Source of the DNA: UBA2210 sp036825195
Lineage (GTDB): Bacteria > Desulfobacterota > Syntrophia > Syntrophales > UBA2210
Length of the DNA: 11,327 bases
Direction of reading: 5' to 3'
Assembly: GCA_036825195.1 (NCBI GenBank)
Contig: DAISYQ010000065.1
Span: forward strand, 1 to 11,327
The position numbers were made by a program, and so were the translations under genes. Positions 1 to 5,994 of the stretch are shown one piece after another. Positions within the stretch are counted from its first letter, which is position 1. Each line of letters begins with the position of its first letter. Below the pieces are notes generated by a model. It made no database searches. It worked only from the letters and a program-made list of their open reading frames with translations, and had not been told where the DNA came from.

Positions 1-54
1 GGCAAGGTACGACCCATCCTGACCCGTAATACCCGTGATAAAGGCCCTCTTCAT
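1..54 (-). CDS. gmd: GDP-mannose 4,6-dehydratase, N-terminal fragment (runs off left edge)
   Basis: Only the first 18 codons are inside the window, starting at the ATG at 54-52. They read MKRAFITGITGQDGSYLA, which carries the NAD(P)-binding glycine motif in the form GITGQDGSYL that is typical of GDP-mannose 4,6-dehydratases. The family converts GDP-mannose to GDP-4-keto-6-deoxymannose, precursor of GDP-fucose, GDP-rhamnose and related deoxysugars for surface polysaccharide. An AAAGGA ribosome binding site lies at 71-66, 11 bases before the ATG. The gene follows a family 4 glycosyltransferase on the same strand after a 110-base gap, which fits a polysaccharide locus. Another extended short-chain sugar-nucleotide dehydratase is possible, but the QDGSYLA signature makes Gmd the best reading. 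The rest of the gene cannot be judged. Confidence 0.82.
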   Translation of the reverse strand, partial: MKRAFITGITGQDGSYLA

Positions 55-164
55 AGTTAGTTAAATCCTTTCTACTTGACTCATAACGATCGACACGATG
101 AAAAAGGTTGAGGAAGAAAATCAGATCACGTGACCAAGCTAACCCTTTTCAGCTAATCAAATTA

Positions 165-1328
165 TCATAATCCACACTCTGAAATGATATCATAATAGGA
201 TGTTAAGTGTTTTTGCACTGTATTTTTCCAGAGAAACATTTTTTGTTCGCCCATCTCATGATCTCCACGATAGATTTTGATTACCCCATCAGCCAGAGCT
301 TTCGAATCACGCGGGGGCACCAGAACATATTTTCCGAAAATTACTTCCGGAATAGAGCCGACATTGCTTGCTACCACGGGTTTTTGCATTGTGCAGGCCT
401 CCACACAGGTAAATCCAAACCCCTCATTCAAAGATGGAACGACGACGCAATCGGCTGCCTGGATATAATATGGCAACATCTCTCTCGGTAAAGAGCCATG
501 AAGAATCACGTTATCTAACTTCAATGTTTTGACAAGATTGATGACTTCTCTGTATTTTGTAGGTGGATTTTCCGATAAGATCAAAAGGAGTTTTGAATCA
601 GAAATGTCTTTCGTGATGATAGGTACAGCTCGAACCAGATATTCGATCCCTTTTACCATTCCCGGCCGTCCGTAATAGACATATAGGAAGGATGAGTCAC
701 TAATCCCTAGGTTTCTCCGTATGCCCCGTGCTTCTCCATCGGATTTTTGTGTGAATAAATGATAGTCTATACCGGGATAGGCTAGATATATCTTTTTAGA
801 ATCTATTCCCCAGTCTGTCAGGCAATTGAAAGTACTTTTTGAACTGCAGAAATAACCATTGTAAGTGAGGTGAAGAATTGTATTTTCAATCACTCTGCAG
901 AGAATAGCAGACAAAAAATTGAAGTTTAATTCCATCCACTTTTTTCCTAAAACCTCGAAGATCGAAATTACCACTGGTTTTTTATGCAGCTTGGCAATCA
1001 GCCAAGCAGGAAAAGCTCCATTATATGTCATCGTGTGAACGACATCCGCCTTTTTCGCAATCTTCCAGGCCAACGGAATACTCATTATGGTAAACCAATA
1101 TCGGTCAGCGCATCTGGGAACCCGAACCCGGTGGATATGTACCCCGTTTACAACTTCAAATCGTTTTGTACCGGGAATACGGCAGGTAACTACATCACAT
1201 CGGTGTCCCTCCTCAACAAGTCCTTCCGCCAGTTTCTGAAAAAGGATTTCCCCCCCTCCGACATGAGGATAATAATATTCAAGGATAAAGCAGATAGTCA
1301 GTTTTGGATGATGGTTTGTTTGAACCAT
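165..1328 (-). CDS. Glycosyltransferase family 4 (GT-B fold), polysaccharide synthesis
   Basis: This 387-residue protein looks like a complete GT-B, family 4 retaining glycosyltransferase, which moves a sugar from a nucleotide donor to a growing glycan at the cytoplasmic side of the membrane. The N-terminal domain has the YYPHVGGGE loop (about residues 19-27). The C-terminal donor-binding domain has YYGRPGMVKGIEYL (218-231) and the family E-x7-E motif, E302 to E310, inside NEGFGFTCVEA, followed by KPVVASNVGSIPEVI. No membrane segment or signal peptide is evident. The ATG at 1328 has only a weak GAAG upstream, and an in-frame TAG lies 18 bases before it, so a longer start is excluded. The gene precedes gmd, which suggests a deoxysugar- or mannose-containing polysaccharide. 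Donor and acceptor cannot be read from the sequence. A terminator hairpin lies about 50 bases upstream of the start. Confidence 0.88.
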   Translation of the reverse strand: MVQTNHHPKLTICFILEYYYPHVGGGEILFQKLAEGLVEEGHRCDVVTCRIPGTKRFEVVNGVHIHRVRVPRCADRYWFTIMSIPLAWKIAKKADVVHTMTYNGAFPAWLIAKLHKKPVVISIFEVLGKKWMELNFNFLSAILCRVIENTILHLTYNGYFCSSKSTFNCLTDWGIDSKKIYLAYPGIDYHLFTQKSDGEARGIRRNLGISDSSFLYVYYGRPGMVKGIEYLVRAVPIITKDISDSKLLLILSENPPTKYREVINLVKTLKLDNVILHGSLPREMLPYYIQAADCVVVPSLNEGFGFTCVEACTMQKPVVASNVGSIPEVIFGKYVLVPPRDSKALADGVIKIYRGDHEMGEQKMFLWKNTVQKHLTSYYDIISECGL

Positions 1329-1375
1329 ATATAAATCTTCAGCCTATGGGACAGATCTTCTTGATATTTCTCCTT

Positions 1376-1418
1376 AAAATATAAAAATGGTAGAGACATA
1401 GCACTACCTCTACCATTT
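1376..1418 (-). terminator. Intrinsic terminator hairpin just upstream of the glycosyltransferase gene
   Basis: On the minus strand an 11-base-pair perfect stem (AAATGGTAGAG at 1418-1408 pairing with CTCTACCATTT at 1395-1385) encloses a 12-base loop and is followed by TTATATTTT (1384-1376). That is a Rho-independent terminator structure for minus-strand transcription. It lies 354 bases after the recJ stop but only about 50 bases before the glycosyltransferase ATG. It could simply end recJ read-through, or it could attenuate the polysaccharide transcript. Confidence 0.68.
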
Positions 1419-1540
1419 CCATATTCGACGCTTAATGAATGCTTCTCCGTATACGTACCAAATTCACAGCGAATCCTTATCATCTGCCTTAGAAAATATT
1501 ATCTCATGAGGTCTTCGAATATATTCTCTGCAAATAGAAA

Positions 1541-1560
1541 TCTGTATATATCTGTATATA
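1541..1560. repeat. Short tandem repeat, two copies of TCTGTATATA
   Basis: Two perfect head-to-tail copies of the 10-mer TCTGTATATA sit in the AT-rich leader between recJ and the glycosyltransferase gene. The two copies are too few to say whether the repeat has a role or varies in copy number. Confidence 0.6.
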
Positions 1561-1600
1561 TGAGTGAACTAGTATTTTTATATTCAGTTTATAGACGTTT

Positions 1601-1630
1601 AGTCTAAGTACTAACATCCCAAGTTGACAA
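1601..1630 (-). promoter_or_regulatory. Candidate sigma-70 promoter for the glycosyltransferase-gmd transcript
   Basis: On the minus strand TTGTCA (1630-1625, five of six matches to the -35 consensus) is followed after 18 bases by TAGACT (1606-1601, four of six to the -10). It would start a transcript near 1595. The -35 overlaps two short palindromes: AGTTGACAACT at 1622-1632 and ACTGTTACAGT at 1630-1640, each symmetric around one base. These could be a repressor or activator site. A second, opposite-facing pair, TTGACA (1624-1629) with TATGAG (1648-1653) at 18-base spacing, uses the same bases on the plus strand, but no plus-strand gene follows it. Confidence 0.35.
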
Positions 1631-1771
1631 CTGTTACAGTGGATTTCTATGAGCACTATACCCTATGTTAAAAACATGCAAGAGATACCATATTTTCTAA
1701 ATAATGGAAACTAAAAACTATTACGCTTGCCCGGGAGTTCATCCTAGCTATTCATTGTTAGCGCTTCCCGA

Positions 1772-3502
1772 TTATGTGGCTACCGCATCCTTTAACTTGA
1801 GCTGTATGCTGCTTTTCCCATTCCAGTGGTTTACCTGGGGAATAAAAGTGATATCGGAAGTTGATTCGGAAAGAAGTGCGGAGAGGTGTCCTTTATTGAA
1901 CCATATGGTATCGTAGTGTGTATTTTCTTTATTTACTTGCATTTTCAGATGATTGTTTCCAACCATCACAAGGGATGATATCTTTATGCCTCGTGAGCAG
2001 AGAACAGGTTCGGGATTCATACTCCCAAAAGGAGCCAGCATTTCGATCTGAGAAACGAGATTGTAGCCTATTTCATTCAGATCACACAGAGCATCTATGG
2101 CAGTTTCTGGAATCAACATTTCATCACCAATCTCTTCACGAACCGCCATACTCAGTGTTGTGGAAAATTTATCTATATCGGCCTCTTTGATAGATATTCC
2201 TGCGGCATATCTGTGTCCGCCATATGAAATGAGCAAGGATGAGCACTTCTTCTCCAACCCCCCATACAGATTGAATTCGACGATACTTCTACCCGATCCT
2301 TTGCCTATCCCGTCTTGTATGCTGATCAGTATGGCTGGCCTATAATACCGGTCAACAAGTTTTGATGCCACAATGCCTATGATACCCGGATGCCAGTCAT
2401 GAGATGCAAACACGAGGGAGTATGTTTTATTAATATCAACGGTTGTTTCAATTTCCTCCAGTATTTCATCGAGTATGATTTTTTCCATCACCTGACGGTC
2501 TCTGTTGTATGAATCAAGACGCTGAGCAAGCATTGCTGCCTGTCCTTCATCTTCGGTAAGAAACAGTTCCACTGCGTCTTCTGGTGATCCGATTCTACCG
2601 GCAGCATTGATTCTGGGAATAAGTCTAAATGCAGCCGATTCGGAGCTGACAGGCCTACCGCTCATATCACTGATTGCAATCAACTCTTTCAGACCAACTC
2701 TCTTTGTATTGTTTACTACACCGAGACCGATCTTCGATAGTATCCTGTTTTCGTCTACCAGCGGCACAACGTCACCGATGGTTCCTATGGCAACCAGGTC
2801 AAGGTATTCTCTGAGATTAGGGTATGTTCTGTCTTTCCAGAAACCAATCTTGCGAAGTCTCCCTCGAAGGGCAATCAAAAGGTTAAAGGCAACCCCAACT
2901 CCGGCGAGAGATTTGAAGGGAAACCCAGATCCCGATATGCTTGGGCGGAGTGGATTGATTACGGCACTACAGTCGGGCATGATATCAGGGATTTCATGAT
3001 GATCCGTCACAATAACATCGATTCCCGATGAGACCGCATAGGCTATTTCCTCATGGTTCGAGATACCGCAGTCCACCGTTATGATAAGATCAATCCCATC
3101 GTTTTTGAATTGATCTATTGCTGCCCTGCTGAGGCCATACCCCTCTTCAACTCTTCCCGGAATATAATATGTTGTATTACCATGGATATCACGGAGAAAT
3201 TTAACAAGAATAGCTGTGGATGTGATGCCGTCTGCATCATAATCACCATATATAATAATCTTCTCGTTTCTGAAAATACCCTGAATGATCCTGTCAACAC
3301 CCCGATCCATGTCTTGCATCAGGAAGGGGTTATGTAACTGTTCCAAAGAGGGGAAGAGGAACTTTTTGGCTTCATCCGGAGTGGTGATGCCACGATTGAT
3401 CAATATCTGTGATATAATGGGATTTATTCCAAGTTCTGTGGACAGAAGCGACTGAACCCCTGTGTTAACCTTCGGAAATTTCCAGCGGGTAATTGGTAAC
3501 AT
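1772..3502 (-). CDS. recJ: Single-stranded-DNA-specific 5'-3' exonuclease RecJ
   Basis: RecJ is a cytoplasmic, metal-dependent exonuclease that degrades single-stranded DNA 5' to 3' in RecF-pathway recombination, mismatch repair and base-excision repair. At 576 residues it is full length (E. coli RecJ has 577). It has the DHH phosphoesterase core with GDYDADGITS (86-95), the VDCG motif with D143, VTDHHE (D167, H168, H169) and DLVAIGTIGDVVPL (from D235). The DHHA1 part follows with ASHDWHPGIIGIVASKL (366-382), GKGSGRS (400-406) and GGHRYAAG (428-435), and the OB-fold region begins at PFGSMNPEP (491-499). All metal-binding motifs are present. I chose the ATG at 3502, which has AGGA 6 bases upstream. 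A longer in-frame TTG start at 3562 overlaps the -35 box of the likely promoter and is rejected. The gene is probably transcribed alone, divergently from the DUF4911-like gene. Confidence 0.95.
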   Translation of the reverse strand: MLPITRWKFPKVNTGVQSLLSTELGINPIISQILINRGITTPDEAKKFLFPSLEQLHNPFLMQDMDRGVDRIIQGIFRNEKIIIYGDYDADGITSTAILVKFLRDIHGNTTYYIPGRVEEGYGLSRAAIDQFKNDGIDLIITVDCGISNHEEIAYAVSSGIDVIVTDHHEIPDIMPDCSAVINPLRPSISGSGFPFKSLAGVGVAFNLLIALRGRLRKIGFWKDRTYPNLREYLDLVAIGTIGDVVPLVDENRILSKIGLGVVNNTKRVGLKELIAISDMSGRPVSSESAAFRLIPRINAAGRIGSPEDAVELFLTEDEGQAAMLAQRLDSYNRDRQVMEKIILDEILEEIETTVDINKTYSLVFASHDWHPGIIGIVASKLVDRYYRPAILISIQDGIGKGSGRSIVEFNLYGGLEKKCSSLLISYGGHRYAAGISIKEADIDKFSTTLSMAVREEIGDEMLIPETAIDALCDLNEIGYNLVSQIEMLAPFGSMNPEPVLCSRGIKISSLVMVGNNHLKMQVNKENTHYDTIWFNKGHLSALLSESTSDITFIPQVNHWNGKSSIQLKLKDAVAT

Positions 3503-3533
3503 GTTTTTCCTGTCATGATCGGATTTGATTCGG

Positions 3534-3562
3534 AATATAATCAAGGCACTATACCATGTCAA
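3534..3562 (-). promoter_or_regulatory. Sigma-70-type promoter of recJ
   Basis: On the minus strand a perfect TTGACA (3562-3557) is followed after exactly 17 bases by TATATT (3539-3534, five of six to the -10 consensus). A transcript would start near 3527, about 25 bases before the recJ ATG and just ahead of its AGGA ribosome binding site. It lies in the 112-base divergent region shared with the plus-strand DUF4911-like gene. I found no equally good pair facing the plus strand: TTGATT (3525-3530) with TATACC (3550-3555) has a poor 19-base spacing. Confidence 0.72.
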
Positions 3563-3614
3563 GGAAGGATTTATTTTCTTGATGTTTTAAAAAGCGGATG
3601 TTACGAACTATCAC

Positions 3615-3851
3615 ATGAAAGAACAGGGTGTAATAATAAGGGATCTGAAATTAAAGCGAAGCGATATTGCGTATGTCAAATATATCCTGGAAGGGTATGA
3701 AAACCTTGCGACTATCACAACCATTGACAGGAGCGCATCGGTGGTCCGACTTTCCATACTGCCTGATTTTGCCTCCGATGTCGAAGGAATACTCACAGCG
3801 TTGAAACAAGAAGTAGATATCTACGAGATCGGTAAAGGAGAGCAAAAATGA
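3615..3851 (+). CDS. Small DUF4911-like protein of unknown function
   Basis: This is a 78-residue, probably soluble protein with no signal peptide or membrane segment. Its core, DIAYVKYILEGYENLATITTID (about residues 17-38), followed by a hydrophobic strand and a C-terminal helix (DVEGILTALKQEV), resembles the uncharacterised DUF4911 family of small proteins that I associate with Desulfobacterota. The alternating strand-helix-strand pattern looks like a small alpha/beta fold. Membership is from memory of the family pattern. The ATG at 3615 has no clear ribosome binding site; no alternative start is better, because an in-frame TAA closes the frame 27 bases upstream. Its stop overlaps the start of the next gene by four bases (ATGA), so the two are almost certainly co-transcribed and translationally coupled. 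The function is unknown. Confidence 0.72.
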   Translation: MKEQGVIIRDLKLKRSDIAYVKYILEGYENLATITTIDRSASVVRLSILPDFASDVEGILTALKQEVDIYEIGKGEQK

Positions 3852-4261
3852 AAAGAGTATATATATGTTTGTTTATTGTGCTGTTGGCCCCTCTCATGCT
3901 GGGTATGGGTTCTATGACTGGTAATGATTCTCCGGATAAGATTCCTGTCACCGAAAAAAAGTTCGACGCTACGTTCATAGATCAGATGGATGTCGTTACC
4001 GAATGCACGGATGTAAGTATAGAGGGAAAAACCTTTGTTGAAGGGATAAAAGGGAAGGGGACCTACACAATATCCTTTGAACAGATTAAATATATTGCGT
4101 TTCTTTCAAAAGAAGGAAAACTGAAGTGTTCCATCTTCTTGAAAAACAATGATAACGATGAACTGACCCTTGATAAAGATTACAAGGTGTACGGCCGAAC
4201 ATCTTCCGGGACATTTCAGATAGATCTTTCAGATCTCAAGAAGATGGTATTCAGCGAATAG
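3848..4261 (+). CDS. Uncharacterised exported protein with an internal repeated motif
   Basis: This 137-residue protein begins with a clear signal peptide: KR, then a hydrophobic core VYICLFIVLLAPLMLGMG (residues 4-21), with likely cleavage soon after. There is no lipobox cysteine, so it is probably periplasmic or secreted rather than a lipoprotein. The mature part is predicted to be strand-rich. It holds two copies of a 15-residue motif, GTYTISFEQIKYIAF (71-85) and GTFQIDLSDLKKMVF (121-135), which share the pattern GT-aromatic-x-I-x-hydrophobic-x-x-[IL]-K-x-[IM]-x-F. This suggests a duplicated beta unit. A strong AAGGAG ribosome binding site lies inside the end of the preceding gene, and the start overlaps that gene's stop (ATGA). 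I do not recognise a named family. Its pairing with the DUF4911-like gene suggests a joint role, but nothing in the sequence says which. Confidence 0.85.
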   Translation: MKRVYICLFIVLLAPLMLGMGSMTGNDSPDKIPVTEKKFDATFIDQMDVVTECTDVSIEGKTFVEGIKGKGTYTISFEQIKYIAFLSKEGKLKCSIFLKNNDNDELTLDKDYKVYGRTSSGTFQIDLSDLKKMVFSE

Positions 4262-4280
4262 CCTTAAGGAAGGCCTTGAT

Positions 4281-4310
4281 TGTATCCGTCTGATCGGTCA
4301 GACGGATACA
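4281..4310. terminator. Hairpin between convergent genes (possible two-way terminator, no U-tract)
   Basis: A perfect 13-base-pair inverted repeat, TGTATCCGTCTGA (4281-4293) and TCAGACGGATACA (4298-4310), encloses a 4-base loop. It sits in the 56 bases between the convergent exported-protein gene and rpmB. The position suits a shared terminator, but no run of T follows the stem on either strand, so it is not a canonical intrinsic terminator. It may instead stop read-through by structure or protect 3' ends. Confidence 0.5.
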
Positions 4311-4317
4311 TAGGGCT

Positions 4318-4515
4318 CTAGATGGCTTTTTTGACAGCACCGGAACGCAGGCATCTGGTGCAGACTTTCATTCTCTGCGTTGATCCTGTCTTAGGATTTA
4401 CAACGCGCAACTTCTGAATGTTGGGATGCCACACCTTCTTTGTTTTATTGTGAGCATGACTTACACTGTTCCCCACTACAGGCCCTTTACCACAAATCTC
4501 ACAGAATCGAGACAT
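4318..4515 (-). CDS. rpmB: 50S ribosomal protein L28 (zinc-binding form)
   Basis: This is a complete 65-residue L28, a small basic protein of the large ribosomal subunit. The start MSRFCEICGKGPVVGNSVSH is the classic L28 N-terminus. Two CxxC pairs, C5/C8 and C52/C55, form the zinc ribbon of the cysteine-containing version of the protein; E. coli L28 lacks these pairs. The ATG at 4515 has an excellent AAGGAG ribosome binding site seven bases upstream. It follows the phosphofructokinase gene on the same strand after 172 bases that contain a weak terminator-like hairpin and a promoter-like pair, so it probably has its own promoter. It converges on the exported-protein gene, with a 13-base-pair hairpin between them. 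rpmG (L33), a frequent partner elsewhere, is not in the window. Confidence 0.97.
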   Translation of the reverse strand: MSRFCEICGKGPVVGNSVSHAHNKTKKVWHPNIQKLRVVNPKTGSTQRMKVCTRCLRSGAVKKAI

Positions 4516-4547
4516 AAGAAACTCCTTTCCAAAAAATCAGGTTGATA

Positions 4548-4576
4548 CCTCTAAACCATAGCGAGACATTTTGCAA
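4548..4576 (-). promoter_or_regulatory. Candidate rpmB promoter
   Basis: On the minus strand TTGCAA (4576-4571) and TAGAGG (4553-4548) are separated by 17 bases, with four and three matches to the -35 and -10 consensus. It is correctly placed, about 33 bases before the rpmB ATG, but the -10 is weak. The spacing and location support it more than the match does. Confidence 0.35.
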
Positions 4577-4630
4577 GTATTATTTTGGATTACTTCACGT
4601 ATCTATTCAGATTTGCAGAGCCATGGTTAT

Positions 4631-4652
4631 AAAAAGCAGACCTACATGCTTT
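4631..4652 (-). terminator. Weak terminator-like hairpin after the phosphofructokinase gene
   Basis: On the minus strand AAAGCA (4652-4647) pairs with TGCTTT (4638-4633) around an 8-base loop, and the T-run continues to 4631. It lies about 35 bases after the phosphofructokinase stop and before the candidate rpmB promoter. Six base pairs is short, so it may be only a partial terminator. Confidence 0.35.
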
Positions 4653-4687
4653 CCTTGTGTTCTCGGTTACGGTGAGTTTGATCGGTT

Positions 4688-5992
4688 CTAATTCTTCATT
4701 GATACCGGCTGACCTGTTGCTTCAAGAACACGCATCCACATATTGCCATCAGGATCCACTTTCCTGCGAAATGCCACCGATTTGAGCGGCAGGTGGACAT
4801 ATTCTCCGTTAAAGAGTCCCACCACCATTCCCGTCTTTCCAGCCATTCCGGCGTGCATGGCAAGCTGTCCGAGAAGCTCACAGTATATACTGTCACTTGC
4901 ATTGGCAGGAACGCTTCGTATGGTATAACTTGGATCGATATATTTCAGATTGATCTCCATATCCCCTTCTTTAAAGTACTCTTCGATCCTTGTCTTTAGA
5001 TACATGCCGATATCTTTCAGCCGGATATTTCCCGATGGGTCGGTTTGTCGCGGACCGATATCGGTGAAGAGTTCCTGTCCTGCCCCTTCAGCCGCAAGTA
5101 TGACTGCATGCTTTCTCTCCCGAAGACGTTTTTCCAATACGGTAAACAGGCCTTTCTCTCCTTCGAGATCGAAGGGCACCTCGGGAATCAAAGCGAAATT
5201 AACGTCATTTTGTGCGAGAGTTGCGCTCAGCACGATATGACCCGATTCTCTTCCCATGATCTTTACTAAACCTATTCCCAGAGGCGCACCTTTTGCTTCC
5301 ACATGTGCACATTGAATCGCATGCACCACCATGGAGATCGCCGTGTCAAATCCAAAGGTTTTATCGATAAGATTCAGGTCATTGTCTATGGTCTTTGGTA
5401 TTCCGATAACGCTTATCTTGAGATCTCTTCTGGTGACCTCTTCTGTGATCAGTTCAGCCGCTTTCATGGTGCCGTCTCCACCTATGCAAAAGAATATATT
5501 GATGTTCATTCTGCATAGTGTGTTGACCATTTCTTTAACATCCTGTCCTCCACGGGACGATGAGAGAACACTCCCGCCCAGCGTATGTATGTCTTTGACA
5601 ACTTCAGGTGTCAGACTTACTACTTCGTGATGGTATTGCGGGATAAGACCCTGAAAACCATATCGTATGCCCGTGATGTTTTTGACACCGTAGCGGTAAT
5701 AGAGTCCCATAACCACCGCCCGTATCACATCATTGATCCCCGGACTGAGGCCGCCACAGGTAACAATGGCTGCATGTACCTTTGCGGGATCGAAATATAT
5801 CATCTTTCTCGGACCGGCCACCTCTATAGAGAGCGGGGGATTTTCTTCTATTTGTGGAGCTTCCGGAGTATTGAGGTACCGGTTGTAAAGGATGCGTTTG
5901 CTGTCCGGTGTAAAATACCCTGGTGTTATGGGGGAGGGGAAGGTGGGGTCTCCCAGTTGCTGAATCTCGAAGTTTGGCGTTTTTTTCTTCAT
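4688..5992 (-). CDS. ATP-dependent 6-phosphofructokinase, long plant/trypanosome-like type
   Basis: This enzyme phosphorylates fructose 6-phosphate to fructose 1,6-bisphosphate in glycolysis. At 434 residues it is longer than E. coli PfkA (320) because of an N-terminal extension of about 70 residues before VHAAIVTCGGLSPGIND (72-88). Active-site motifs follow in order: LSSSRGG (143-149), GGDGT (171-175), PKTIDND (199-205) with the catalytic base D203, GFDTA (214-218) and MGRESGH (246-252). G174 is at the position that distinguishes ATP enzymes (Gly) from pyrophosphate enzymes (Asp). K200 replaces the Gly usual in bacterial ATP enzymes, a combination known from ATP-dependent trypanosome and plant-type enzymes, so ATP is the likely donor. 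The bacterial allosteric effector site cannot be judged. The ATG at 5992 lies 2 bases after the oxidoreductase stop with an AGGGG site upstream, so the two genes are co-transcribed. Pyrophosphate use is less likely but not excluded. Confidence 0.9.
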   Translation of the reverse strand: MKKKTPNFEIQQLGDPTFPSPITPGYFTPDSKRILYNRYLNTPEAPQIEENPPLSIEVAGPRKMIYFDPAKVHAAIVTCGGLSPGINDVIRAVVMGLYYRYGVKNITGIRYGFQGLIPQYHHEVVSLTPEVVKDIHTLGGSVLSSSRGGQDVKEMVNTLCRMNINIFFCIGGDGTMKAAELITEEVTRRDLKISVIGIPKTIDNDLNLIDKTFGFDTAISMVVHAIQCAHVEAKGAPLGIGLVKIMGRESGHIVLSATLAQNDVNFALIPEVPFDLEGEKGLFTVLEKRLRERKHAVILAAEGAGQELFTDIGPRQTDPSGNIRLKDIGMYLKTRIEEYFKEGDMEINLKYIDPSYTIRSVPANASDSIYCELLGQLAMHAGMAGKTGMVVGLFNGEYVHLPLKSVAFRRKVDPDGNMWMRVLEATGQPVSMKN

Positions 5993-5994
5993 GT

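Larger units (their letters stand above)
1329..1771. other. Long non-coding stretch between recJ and the glycosyltransferase gene (candidate leader)
   Basis: These 443 bases separate two minus-strand genes and look AT-rich. I see no convincing protein gene. Reading on the minus strand, they hold a promoter-like pair near 1630-1601, two overlapping short palindromes at 1622-1640, a tandem 10-base repeat at 1541-1560, and a hairpin with a U-tract at 1418-1376. A Shine-Dalgarno-like AAGGAG at 1375-1370 has no usable start codon at a proper distance, so it is an orphan. If the promoter is real, the glycosyltransferase transcript would have a leader of about 265 bases that passes through the terminator. 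I could not match the leader to any riboswitch class by eye. Confidence 0.5.

Noticed and set aside
1298..1483. A 61-codon minus-strand frame upstream of and overlapping the glycosyltransferase start
   Set aside because: It runs through the terminator hairpin, has a poor ribosome binding site (AAGG only three bases from its ATG), resembles nothing known and overlaps the real gene.
1664..1694. A sigma-54-like TGG...TTGC pattern on the minus strand
   Set aside because: The distance between the GG and GC elements is 8 bases instead of the required 10.
1704..1916. A 70-codon plus-strand frame starting in the intergenic region
   Set aside because: Two thirds of it is antisense to the 3' end of recJ, it has no good ribosome binding site and the composition looks like a shadow frame.
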